Assembly (NCBI GenBank): GCA_021613375.1
Contig: CM038717.1
Location: 36,000,327 to 36,064,326 of the forward strand
From: Megaleporinus macrocephalus
Taxonomy: Eukaryota > Chordata > Actinopteri > Characiformes > Anostomidae
Reading direction: 5' to 3'
Length of the DNA: 64,000 bases
The number at the start of each line of letters is the position of its first letter. Within the stretch, counting starts at the first letter, position 1. A model generated the notes under the pieces. That model did not search any database, had not been told where the DNA came from, and saw only the letters and a program-made list of their open reading frames with translations. This document shows positions 12,640-33,768 of the stretch, piece after piece. Made by a program: the position numbers and the translations under genes.

Positions 12640-13815
12640 AATATGCCAAACGTATTGACCGGTTCCAAGTCAGAGCTGAAAACACCTTTGGGACTCTAAA
12701 CCTTAATTATCCTCAATCGCTTAGGGAGGCCAATATCTCCCTTATCCTAAAAAGGGAAAGTGTCCTGATAATTGTGCCCCCTACAGGCTAATAGCCCTGC
12801 TAAATCAAAAACTGCTCTTTAAAATATTAGCCATGTGTTTGGAAACGGTGCTGCCTTGTATTATAAAGGAAGACCAGACTGGTTTTACTCGAGGCATAAT
12901 TCCTGTGATAGTTCCTTAATATTATTTAATCTCAAAGTTCCAAAGAACCTGCTCTTGTGCTTCCTCTTGATGCCGAGAAGGCCTTCAGGTGGACTGGTCT
13001 TACTTGTTTTATGCACTAAAGGAATTTAATCTCTGTAATAAATTTATCAGATGGATTCGGGTGCTTTACCTCGCGCTGATGGCTGCAGGTCTGACTAACA
13101 GGATAAGATCTGGTAATCTCACACTTCATCATGAGAATAGACAGGGCGATACCCTAAGCCCACTGCTCTTCGATATTGCTATCGAACCATTTTCTCAAGC
13201 AATAAGGAAGAATGCTTCTATATCTGGAAGGATCATTGGAGAGAGTCCTTATGCAAATGATGTTCTACTGTTTTTGACAAGATCCCAAACTTTGATTCCC
13301 TGCCTGGTTCAAACCATCTCAGCATTTGGTAGGTTTTTTGGGTATAAAATTAATATAACTAAATCTGAGGTAATCCCATTGGGCTCTCTGACATCTGTGC
13401 CCAGTCTATCAGAACCCTTTCCTTTCCACTGGTCACCCTCTGGCTTTGTTTATCTAGGGATACATATAACACCCATGTTTGGTCAGATGTGTGGGGCTAA
13501 TTTGCCCCTTTTTTAGAAGCTATAAAATCAGATCTGGATCGCTGTGCCTCCTTGCCTCCTACAGTAAGTAGGGGGACCCCTTCTTACACTATATAGGCTG
13601 TACGCTGTCATCCTCCTTAATACAGGAGATTCTCAAATCAGTTTAGCCAGTTCTTGCTCTCTTATTTATTGTAATATTTTATAATTATATGAGTATGTAT
13701 CTTTGATTTTTGTGTCATTATCTAATTGTAACTGGTCATGTCATATCCTGAAATGTTTTGTTTCTGTTTATGTTGTATACTGAAAATGCTATAAAATATA
13801 TTGAATAAACAAAAC
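12640..13815 (+). pseudogene. LINE (L1/Tx1-like) reverse transcriptase remnant
   Basis: The frame 12989-13516 reads like the central reverse transcriptase of L1-type LINEs: DWSYLFYALKEFN, RQGDTLSPLLFDIAIEPF (the usual RQGCPLSPLLF motif with Cys lost), and YANDVLLFL in the position of the YADD catalytic box, with the first Asp replaced by Asn. Upstream pieces (LREANISLILKR, then IALLNQ- and TGFTRG-like stretches) are in other frames, so the element is frameshifted and dead. Downstream to about 13815 is AT-rich DNA ending in tgaataaacaaaac, like a LINE 3' end. It was probably 5'-truncated on insertion. Confidence 0.8.
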
Positions 13816-15276
13816 TTAATCATGTTTATTAAACATAACTGGTTGAATAATGATTGCACATTCCAAAACAGTCACAAAGCTATTTTTACCAAATTTAAGT
13901 AGTGGCTGATTCGTAAAACAATAAACAAAAATACTTTACATTATTATACTTAAAAGGCTATTTTTTAGCATTTATTTACTCAGCAAAACACTTTATTATT
14001 TAAATATTCAAACAATAATAATAGAGTAAGTAGTGCTTTTACCAACGTCAGTGTGTTTTGTTTATTTAACCCTTTCCGAGCTTCTCCTTGTGGAAACAAC
14101 CCAGTATTATTTACAGTTCTCATCTAATACCTGCTTTGACTGCTCAGCACTTCATTAAGCTAAATCAAGATTGCTGCTGAAGGAACTTAATACATTCATA
14201 CAATGTCTGGGGCGTCCAGGAGAAATCTGGAACTACACTTTGTTCTTCAACTGGAGCTCAAGATATGATCTACTTCTTTCACAATAAGATATTTATGTTA
14301 CTTTGTATTGTATGTATGCGTATTTAAATCTCTTCTAATCATATCTGGTGTCCTTACAGGTGAAAATATCTCTATTGACAAGATAAAGGCAAGAAAAGTA
14401 AGCGATCGGCTTAGGGGCCTCAGACTTTTGCACAGTAGTGAACATGAAGTTGAAGGACGCGTGTGAAAATAAGCACAAAGCTGAGTAGACTGTGGTGTCC
14501 ATGCTTTTGGAATGGTATGTCCAGCTCATGTAGGAGTGACTGTTTCCACATACCTTTAGCCATGTATTGTATGTTTGTACTCGACTGGACGAGGGGGGTG
14601 GAACTTTCTGGAGGAACAACTTTCACAGGACCTTCAGGCTGAAAAGCTCTGCTTTTGATAGCAATACTACTAATACTACTAATATAGTAATAATAATACT
14701 GAATATAAATATAAACAATCCGGCTCACTCTAATTGCACTCGATTATCAGTGAGTCCAGATGTTTAGAAGTGTTTCCAACATCAGCTGCACGGTGTGCTG
14801 TGAGGGTCAGCGTGTCCAGCAGTGTCCTTGCTCGTTAGTGTTAGAGTGTTTATGTTTGAGCGACTGGCATTGACCGCTGGTCCGGCCCTTCACTGACTGA
14901 GATAATGACGCTAACAAGCTCCACCAACAGACCCTCCGGGCCTTCAGCCTTCACACACAAGCACAGGTGACCTTGATATATCTGGGAGAAGGTGGGGGGA
15001 CACCGGGTGGACAAAACTCAGCGAAACTATAGTAAACTGGGTAACTGGCCTAAAACTGGTTTTAGTAAGCAGTTCTCACACAGTTAGGAACCTACAGACT
15101 CTACAAACCCCTCAAAGACCAAAACTACAGTTTCTGCTATAGCAACCGCACTACAGCTCCGTCACAGCGCAGCACTCGCTGACTTCCTCTCTCAGAGTGT
15201 GTTTGTGTTGAGAAGTGAAGGTCAGTGTGTGTTTTAGGTTCTGATCTGATTCATCACTTTAATAGATAAGATTATA

Positions 15277-15318
<42 letters not shown>

Positions 15319-15840
15319 CTGAAGCAATCAGTTTTAAACACCAGGGGGAGCCTGTGAGTTAAGAAAGGAGCGAGTGTAAGTGCAGTATGTGCAGAATGAT
15401 CATAGACTGCTGGGTAAGGCAGGCGGTGATGGACTGTGGCTGTTAGAGCTCAGCTTTAGTTCAGACCATGAAACACCTCTACCATAGTGCTAGTTTCTGC
15501 TAGCACACCTATGGGATTTCTAATAATGTGTTAGCTCTAAGCTAAAGGTGGCACCATTTCTTCTGGTCTTGGTTAAACTAGGTGTTGCATGACTTCAGTT
15601 TTGGTGATGAGTGCCACTGATGACATCATTAATAGCCTAAAGCTTAATGCTGCGCTCAGTTGAAGTCTGGTTTTATTCTTGTACATGCAGCGCAAGTGTA
15701 TGAATAAATCTCATATATTAGTAAAGCTAATTATAAACTTTTAGGTTCAATTCAAATCAAGAATAATTAAGTGATTTGTAAACGTAGTGTTTTATATTTA
15801 CTCTGCAAATCAATGTTAATGTTAGTTCAATGCTACTTTA
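13816..15840. other. intergenic, no gene recognised
   Basis: AT-rich to about 14150, then mixed sequence. Holds a (GA)17 run at 15281-15314 and, at 14066-14088, a TTAA-flanked motif shared with the right window edge (listed separately). The minus-strand open frames 14335-14619 and 14420-14728 show no family resemblance. Confidence 0.5.
14066..14088. mobile_element. possible piggyBac-like terminal motif
   Basis: TTAA followed by ccctttccgagcttctcc. The same string with one difference (a for g) follows a TTAA at 63979-64000. TTAA target sites followed by CCC are typical of piggyBac-type ends. No matching right terminus was found downstream, so the rest of the element is unresolved. Confidence 0.4.
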
Positions 15841-15849
15841 TCACAAGTG

Positions 15850-16090
15850 GTTAGTGGGGCAGTGGTGGGCTTCCTTGTGACTGGAAGGTTGCCGGTTCAA
15901 TCCCATGAGTCGATAGGACATGCCCTTGAGCAAGGCACCTAACCCCTGACTGCTCCCCAGGCGCTGTGGTAGGGCTGCCCACCACACTGGGCAAGTGTGC
16001 TCACTGGCCCCTAGTGTGTCTGTTTACTAGTTAGTGTCTCACTGCACAGATGGATTAAATGTGGAGATCTTGAATTTCCCTCTGGGATCA
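15850..16090 (+). mobile_element. tRNA-derived SINE, older copy
   Basis: Begins near ggggcagtggtgggc, contains a pol III B-box-like ggttcaatccc, and then the conserved SINE body ccttgagcaaggcacctaac and actgcacagatggattaaatg. It is the same family as 29066-29340 but more diverged. Confidence 0.85.
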
Positions 16091-16781
16091 AAAGTCTCTA
16101 AAAACTCTATCAAAGGTATCTAAAAATTATATATAAATGCCACTATCTCGAAACTGTTGGTGTAAATGGTCTGCGGTGATCATCTTAGTTTTGAGCTTCT
16201 GTTGGGAGCAGTTAAGGTAAAAACAACACTGTTAGAGATGGTTACAGGGCTGGAGGGCCACTGGTTCACTGCTGCTGGCTCTGTATATAAAACTATATAA
16301 TTAATTATCATGTAGTCACCATGAAGTGTTCTAATAAGGAGTCTTCAGTAAACTTAACCATCATGAAAAATTCAGTACTGTCTCCCAAAATCATCAAACC
16401 GATCGTCCACCCCGTTACGGCCCCCCAGAAGTTTTGAGGGTCTTTTTGACCCCCAAAATATTCTGCAGAAACTATTCTCTTTTTAACTACACACCTCTGG
16501 CAGCGAGAGCAGGTAAGAGCACAGCTGTAGGAAGCCATTATTCTCTCCTCTGGAGACACACGAAAGAAGAACAGAGGAGGAGGAATAAAGAGAGGAAGAG
16601 CGGCCGAGCTAAAAACAGTCCCCGCTCCGCTCTCCCTACAGGAAGGGGAGGGGCTTGAGAAGGAAACAGCTGCTTCAGATGCTTTAAGTGACCATATGAT
16701 GACTCAGCATCTGACAGTGGGGAGTATTTTCGGATGAATTATACAGTGTTTACAGTTTATTGACTTCTATGGCTTTCCATG

Positions 16782-16812
<31 letters not shown>

Positions 16813-17094
16813 GAGGGAGAGAGAGAGAGAGAGAGAGAGGGACCCCTGATGAATAATGGGAAGATGAAGCGGTTCATGGTCATCTACAATGTCTTTAAGT
16901 GTCCACTCAGAAATGTGCTGAGCTGCTGAGCTGGAGAACTGGACGTGCTTCCTCCTCACTGTGCTGATCTCAGCTCTGACACATACACAGCGGTACTACT
17001 TTTAGAGAACCGACAGAGCAGAAAATCACATTTATTAACATCAGAACGTTCAGATGTGCTTCCACATTAACAAATATATAAAATCTGAAGTCAA
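16091..17094. other. intergenic, no gene recognised
   Basis: Mixed sequence with a purine-rich (GA)n tract at about 16781-16840. The short open frames have no recognisable domain. Confidence 0.5.
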
Positions 17095-17590
17095 ATTCTT
17101 ATTTTAAGTCAAAGACTAAAATCTAATCTCTTAATCTAAGCTCTAAATTTTAAACACTAAAGTCTCAGCTCTAAACTTTTTAACTCTACTTTAAGGTCTA
17201 AACTCTTAAATTTAAACTCCAAAGTCTAAACTTTGTACTCCTAATCTTGACTTCAACCCATATTCTCTCTAAACTCCAAGGTTTAAACTCTAAGGTCTAA
17301 ACTCTATACTCGAAATCTTAACTCTAAAGTCTAAAGTGTAAACTCTCTGTACTCCTAATCTATACTTCAACCTCTGTTCTCTATTCTTTAAAGTCTAAAC
17401 TCTGAACTTTAAATTTTAAAGTCTAAAGTCTAAACTATAAGGTCTAAACTCTACACTGTAAAGTCTAAGCTATAAGGTCTAAACTCTACACTGTAAGGTC
17501 TAAGCTATAAGGTCTAAACTCTACACTCTAAAGTCTAAACAATAAGGTCTAAACTCTACACACTAAAGTCTAAACTCTGAATTCTGAATA
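17095..17590. repeat. degenerate short-period repeat (taaactctaaagtc)
   Basis: About 500 bases of variants of ctaaggtctaaactctaca. The best-ordered part is 17430-17580, with a period near 35 bases. Confidence 0.8.
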
Positions 17591-19059
17591 GAATAGTCTG
17601 GAGATGTGTGCATTTTCTCCTGAACTCTTCTTATTCCTTACCTGCCATATGATCTGAGCTGCCTGAACGGTGGACTGTCCACTTTTCTTAAGCACTTACT
17701 GAGTTACCTCTCTGGAGGGCTGTCCTGGTCTTGGCGACAGAAAATGGTTTGTTATGTTGATTTGGATTATTTACTTATTTGTACATTATATTTACATTCC
17801 AGTACATGCTCTTTCATCTCTTATGTCTTTGCTAATTCCAGGCCACCAACCTGAGAGCCCAGACAATTGCTGAGGCCTTGGTGTCCAAGGGCACCACCAT
17901 GTGGTGACTTGGTGTAACTGCAGGCACCCTTGCAGTCATTGCACTACCAAATTATAACAAATGATTCAGCAGTGATAGCATCTGAACTGAAAAACGTCTG
18001 CCTGCTGGGTTTGTGTTCCACTATTAGATCACAATCTGGAAACATAAACCTTTAGAATAAAACGTGGATTAAATTTAATTCAATAAATTAAAGCATGATG
18101 TCAGGCCAAAATGCTGTTCCTGTTTATCAGTGGTCAATCACCACACCTGCTCTTTATTGACTCCTTAAACACTGACACTCTCATACACGCTCCAGTTTGG
18201 AATCTTGCTGTTTCTTTATGTTACATATTTCAAATGTTTTTATTTTCTATAATATCTTAAACGTACGAATTTCAGCTTATTAATTTACTGCATGTTTAAT
18301 CTACAGCAGTTCTATTTGGTTTACAGCAGTTTAGCAGTTTAGTCCCATCCATTCAGTCTACAGCAGTTTAGCTCCATCCATTCAGCCTACAGCAGTTTAG
18401 TCCCACCCATTCAGCCTACAGGAGTTTAGTCCCACCCATTCAGCCTACAGCAGTTTAGTCCCACCTATTCAGCCCACAGCAGTTTAGTCCCACCCATTCA
18501 GCCTACAGCAGTTTAGCTCCAGAGCTATGTAGCTCTGTTTAGCTCCACCCATTCAAGAACATACATGTCATTTGAAATGTTCAAAAGCGTTTAAATAAAT
18601 AACAGTGGTGTTGAAAGGTCGTATGCTGTTCTGTGTTCAGGAAATATTTTTGGAAATATGTTTAGATATTTATAATCTATGATGTTACTTGTCTGTACTG
18701 AGTGTAGCCCACCGGTCAAGTGCATTTACAGTAAAACCCTGAGGTCAGTCTGCAGTGGATTTTCTTCTTCCTTTAGAAGCTCTCCTGCTGCTCTCTAGTG
18801 GTCAGAAAGAGGAAAACGCCCCCTGCCCTTTGTCTACAAAGGCCGAGCTTTACTCAAATTAAACACACGTGAATGTAAATGTTCAATAATGTGGACGAGA
18901 TGGAAAAATAAGTAAAAGATCATTAATAAGTCTATTTATTTGTTTGTTTGTTTGATTATTTAATTATTTATTTATCTTTGGCCCACTCCCTCAGTGGAGA
19001 AAGCTGTCTACAATGTTTCTACTAATTATTGAAATATGAGGGCTGTGTTTGGGTTCTAT
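17591..19059. repeat. 29-bp minisatellite at 18330-18545 within otherwise unassigned intergenic DNA
   Basis: About seven copies of cagcctacagcagtttagtc plus ccacccatt lie at roughly 18330-18545. The rest of the interval shows no gene. A short TTTG/ATTT run occurs near 18935-18975. Confidence 0.75.
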
Positions 19060-19640
19060 TAAAATCTTCAGGATGTGGCTTTGTTGAAGGTAAAGGAGTG
19101 CACTCATTAGTGCTGTGAGTCTATGTCTTAGAACGTGCACTCGTGAGTGTAGTGAACAGTCTGTAGTTCAGGACGCGGCCCTGTTGAGGGGGAAATGAAT
19201 GCTCCTGCCATAGTCACTCATTACTGAACAGCATATGGTTTAGGATACGGCCTTGATGAAGGTAAAAGAGTGCACTTGTTGTTATAGTGGGTTATTTGTG
19301 GTTTAGGACGCGGCCCTGTGGAGGTAAAAAATGTATGTCTTTAGTGTAGCGAGCGGTGTGTGATTTAGGACGTGGCCCTATTGAGGCGGAAAGGAGTGCA
19401 CTCGTCACTCCAGTGAGTGGTTTGTGGTTACAGCACTACACGTGGCCCTGTCGGGGTGAGTGGTGCATTCTTTAGTGTAACGAGTGATATGTGGTTTAGG
19501 ACGCAGCCCTGTTGAGGTAAAAAGTAGTGTTTTAGTGTATGTAGCGGTCGGTCGTTTAGGACGCGGCCTTGTTGGGGGTAAACGAGTGCAATCGTCACTA
19601 TAGTAAGCGGTGTGTGGTTTGGGACATAGCCTCGTTGCAG
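19060..19640 (+). promoter_or_regulatory. psmb7: psmb7 upstream region made of ~60-100-bp diverged tandem copies
   Basis: The marker ggacgcggccctgttgaggt (with variants) recurs at about 19070, 19169, 19233, 19306, 19369, 19441, 19499 and 19559, followed in several copies by gagtgcactcgtcact. A decayed ninth copy (gggacatagcctcgttgcag, 19620) runs into the psmb7 5' UTR, 82 bases before the start codon. No TATA box was seen. The promoter role is inferred from position only. Confidence 0.65.
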
Positions 19641-19701
19641 GGAAGGACCTCCGGCTCTGTGAGCTCCACTTCCCGGAAACAGCGGCTCAGTGTGCTGAAG
19701 A

Positions 19702-29882
<10,181 letters not shown>

Positions 29883-29959
29883 ACAGACACCGCCCTGATC
29901 GTCGCTCCTGATCCTCTTCTGTATTTCATGTATGGAGATGTTTTTTTTCCAGTGTTTAC

Positions 29960-29965
29960 AATAAA
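29960..29965 (+). terminator. psmb7: psmb7 poly(A) signal AATAAA
   Basis: Canonical hexamer 78 bases after the psmb7 stop codon, followed by a tgttgtgaag stretch. Suggests a very short 3' UTR. Confidence 0.85.
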
Positions 29966-30108
29966 ATCTGTTGTGAAGAGATCGTGATGCTTCCTAAGGC
30001 TTTCCACACGTTCAGATACAGACGTTCAGTATGCTATTACAATCTCAGGTAATGACTTTTACCTGTTGAGCAGGGTTTAGACACTCAGGCTTTGAATGCA
30101 TATACAGT

Positions 30109-30918
30109 TTTGGATTAATTAGTATTATTAGTATGTAGTATTTGATACACTGCCCATTTTGCGAGTTTTTCCATATAAAGAATGGAGAGGTCTGTTGTTT
30201 TTATCTTAGGTACACTTCAACTGTGAGAGAATCTTAAAAAAAAAAATCCGGAAAATCACACGGTATGATTTTTAAAGAAATAATTTGCAAATCTGAGAAA
30301 AACTAAATAAGATAAAGATAAGGCATTCATTATGGTAGCAGTAGTGCATCTCTGCAGGTGCAGCAAGTGTCAGACGTGTGGACTCAAGTCCAACTCGAGT
30401 CACCAAACTGATGACTTGTGATTTGACAACATCACTAAAGACTTGCGACTTAGACTTTACTGACTTGGATTCAGAATCGGACTTGAGCTTTAAGACTTGA
30501 AAAGACTCGCCACCAGTGTTAATTTTGTTGACGAACTATTTTCCTTTATAAAACTACATGAAAGGAAAGTATTTGAAGCAATAGAAAAACAAAACGTAAT
30601 TTTTGGTACAGAAACTTTTGTTTGCGATTACACAGGTCAGATGTTTCCTGTAGTTCTTGACCAAGTTAGCACACACTGCAGCAGGGGTTTTGGCCCACTC
30701 CTCCATACAGATCTTCTCCAAATCGTTCAGGTTTCGGGTCTGTCGCTGGGTAACACTGAGTTTCGGCTCCCTCCAGAGATTTTCTATTGGGTTCAGGTCT
30801 GAAGACTGGCTAGGCCACTTCAGGACTTTGAAATGCAATAGAAATTACAGACCTCTTTTAATTTTTTTGTAGGTGGGAAAATCGGCAGTGTATATATACT
30901 CACCTTCCCCACTAACGT
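30109..30918 (-). mobile_element. decayed Tc1/mariner transposon with nested insertion
   Basis: Ends carry the fish Tc1 terminal sequence: gtatttgatacactgccc near 30140 and, inverted, aaatcggcagtgtatat near 30883. On the minus strand, 30838-30554 encodes the C-terminal third of a Tc1 transposase: [37 protein letters not shown]. The upstream two thirds, including most of the DDE catalytic core, are deleted, so the element cannot move itself. About 200 bases at 30330-30530 (gacttggattcagaatcgg and similar) interrupt the element and look like an inserted repeat of another kind. Confidence 0.88.
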
Positions 30919-32059
30919 GTCTACTCGGCCGATTATGATGGTGTGAAAGTCTCAATTGGCCTTTTTCTTTTCAATGAGCAAGAAGAGTGAATTAGATTTA
31001 ATATTAGAATTAAATGTTAGAATTAAACCTTGACAACCCTCATATTTGTTTCCATCTCTGAAAAGCAAACAAACATCATAAATAGATAAAAATGGAGGAG
31101 GTAAAGAGCCTTAGACGTCCGCCTTTATCAGAAGACTGCCCAAACTGGTCCCGGACCTGTTTATAAAATGTAATTCTCAACTTAAGTCTCTAGACCTAAG
31201 GTCATTTTCCTGGACAGGCTCACTGATTTATCTTACCAGCTGATCACCAGGTTTACTTTGTGAGCAGGATCAGGAAATAACCAGACTGTACTGGACCCTC
31301 AGTCCCCCGCCTCTGCTCTACATGTCCAGGTTTCGAGCAGACTTGGGTTGTGGGGTGGAATGGGCTGTGTATTATTTTGGCCTGCCCCCTGGTGCACAGT
31401 AGTGTCGTTACAATCAGAACACATTGTAGATCACATTTAGAAGTCTGTACATTATGATGGAAGATTACAGGAAAACATGAATATTTATAATAAGTCGTGA
31501 TTAATCTGGATTAATATTGAGCTAATACTGGGGTGGGCAACATGATGTCGACAACTTATGCCACAATACTCATATGGTGGACATCATCACTAATTAAGGA
31601 CTCAAAGTGAGCTTAATTAGGCCTGTTAATTAGATTTATTGCAGTACAGATTGTAAAACATGGAATGAAAGTCAATATAGTTTATTATCATTATTATTAT
31701 TATTATTATTAATGTCATTTGTAAATGTAGATCTACAGATTCTATTTTGTCTGTTGCAGTTTATTAAGCCTCAGAAAAAAGAAACATTGTGATGCGTATC
31801 ACAAAAATATCTTAAATATCATGATAATAGCCAGTCAGGACTATCAAGGTTTTTACTGGTTATTTCAGTAGCTAGTATGGATTATGTGGTATTTACTATT
31901 CAATTCATGTGCAGGTTGTTTATAAGAGGAACTGAAGTGTGGACCTTTGTGCTGTGTTAACATTATGATGACAAACGACAGCAAACCGGAGAATTAATGT
32001 GTTTTAGTAGTTGGCTGTGGAATATCCCATCAAGAACGTTTGCAGTCAGACTACAAACA
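30919..32059. other. psmb7-nek6 intergenic DNA, no gene seen
   Basis: Lies between the dead Tc1 element and the minisatellites. It holds a short (ATT)n run near 31687-31711 and nothing recognisable as coding. Confidence 0.55.
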
Positions 32060-32640
32060 AACAAACTGGTTGTACTTTGACTGGATGTTGTACTCAAACT
32101 GGTACAACAAACTGGATGTTGTACTTTGACTGGATGTTGTACTCGGACTGGTACAATAAACTGGTTGTTGTACTTTGACTGGATGTTGTACTCGGACTGG
32201 TACAATAAACTGGTTGTTGTACTTTGACTGGATGTTGTACTCGGACTGGTACAACAAACTGGTTGTTGTACTTTGACTGGATGTTGTACTCAGACTGGAT
32301 GTTGTACTCAGACTGGTACAATGAACTGGATGTTGTACTTTGACTGGATGTTGTATTCGGACTGGTTCAATGAACTGGTTGTTGTACTTTGACTGGATGT
32401 TGTACTCGGACTGGTACAATGAATTGGATGTTGTACTTTGACTGGATGTTGTACTCAGACTGGTACAATGAACTGGATGTTGTACTCGGACTGGTACAAT
32501 GAACTGGATGTTGTACTCGGACTGGTACAATGAACTGGATGTTGTACTTTGACTGGATGTTGTACTCAAAGTGGTACAACAAACTGGATGTTGTACCCGG
32601 GCTGGTACAATAAACTGGATGTTGTACTCAGATTGGTACA
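32060..32640. repeat. 49-bp minisatellite
   Basis: About 11-12 copies of ggtacaataaactggttgtt plus gtactttgactggatgttgtactcggact, with internal deletions giving some shorter units. The exact 49-base spacing is clear at 32112-32260. The 197-aa minus-strand open frame is a by-product. Confidence 0.93.
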
Positions 32641-33015
32641 ACAAACTGGTTTTTGTACTTTGGGTGTTATACTCTGATACAACAAACTGGTTTTTGTACT
32701 TTGGGTGTTATACTCTGATACAACAAACTGGTTGTTGTACTTTGGGTGTTCTACTCTGATACAACAAACTGGTTGTTGTACTTTGGGTGTTCTACTCTGA
32801 TACAACAAACTGGTTGTTGTACTTTGGGTGTTCTACTCTGATACAACAAACTGGTTGTTGTACTTTGGGTGTTCTACTCTGATACAACAAACTGGTTGTT
32901 GTACTTTGGGTGTTCTACTCTGATACAACAAACTGGTTGTTGTACTTTGGGTGTTCTACTCTGATACAACAAACTGGTTGTTGTACTTTGACTGGGTGTT
33001 GTACTCAAACTGCTA
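32638..33015. repeat. 41-bp minisatellite, sister of the adjacent array
   Basis: About nine copies of acaacaaactggttgttgta plus ctttgggtgttctactctgat. The half aaactggttgttgtacttt is shared with the 49-bp unit, so one array evolved from the other. Copies here are nearly identical, suggesting recent expansion. Confidence 0.93.
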
Positions 33016-33077
33016 CAACAAACTTGGCTGTTGATTCCTTCAGAATGTTTCTAGGTGTCCAGGCATTTACTTAGTCT

Positions 33078-33083
33078 TTTATT
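33078..33083 (-). terminator. nek6: candidate nek6 poly(A) signal
   Basis: AATAAA on the minus strand, 686 bases after the nek6 stop codon and just before the minisatellite. It would give a ~700-base 3' UTR covering 33084-33768, a stretch with no other gene visible. Confidence 0.5.
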
Positions 33084-33768
33084 TTTTAGTATGCAAATAA
33101 GTTCAGCATTTAACCTCAGGTCCAAAAAACCCACCCATGTGCCCCCCTGTAATCTCGTCACTGCAAGCCGTCGCCGGTCGCATTCCCCTGCTGATATTTA
33201 CAGCCAGCTTTGGAGTTTGAGGAGTTAATACACACAACCTTAGTGGAGTACGAGGAAGGAGCCATCGTTTTCCCTGACCACCACTGAGACCAGACTCTTC
33301 AGCGACCCCCAGCGAGAGTAACACAAATACGTCACAAGGTTTCCAGAGTATGTATTATTAACGGTTAGTACTTTGGCTTGAGTACAGTTGGGGGTTACAC
33401 ATCGAGCTGTCAAGTCCAACATTCGCACCAAACTCATCAAGTCCAGTTACAGGTCATCAGAGATCTCCAGTTAAAGCTAGAGTTCGGGTGCTGAGTACTG
33501 ACCCCACACTGAGCAGGAGAAGAGATTAACATTTAAAGAAGTCATTAAGACTTGGTAAGAGCGGGAGTTTGTTGTTGAAGCGTTTGAAGGGTGTTGGTGG
33601 GGTATGAGTATGAGTACAGTCTAGAACTGTAATGATGGGTCAGTGCAGTAAGTACAGCAGAGTTCTTCAGTTACAGAGTCTGAACTGAGTCCACAGGTCG
33701 CACACAGTCCTTCTCCTGCCGGTCCAGCGCACGACAGGTGTGAGCGAGCGTGTCTCCAGCGGGCCGTT

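Noticed and set aside
15850..16090. A functional tRNA gene
   Set aside because: The B-box-like motif belongs to a SINE with the same body as 29066-29340; no cloverleaf with a paired acceptor stem is visible.
32051..32644. 197-codon minus-strand open frame
   Set aside because: Product of the 49-bp minisatellite, with the same peptide shifting frame from copy to copy.
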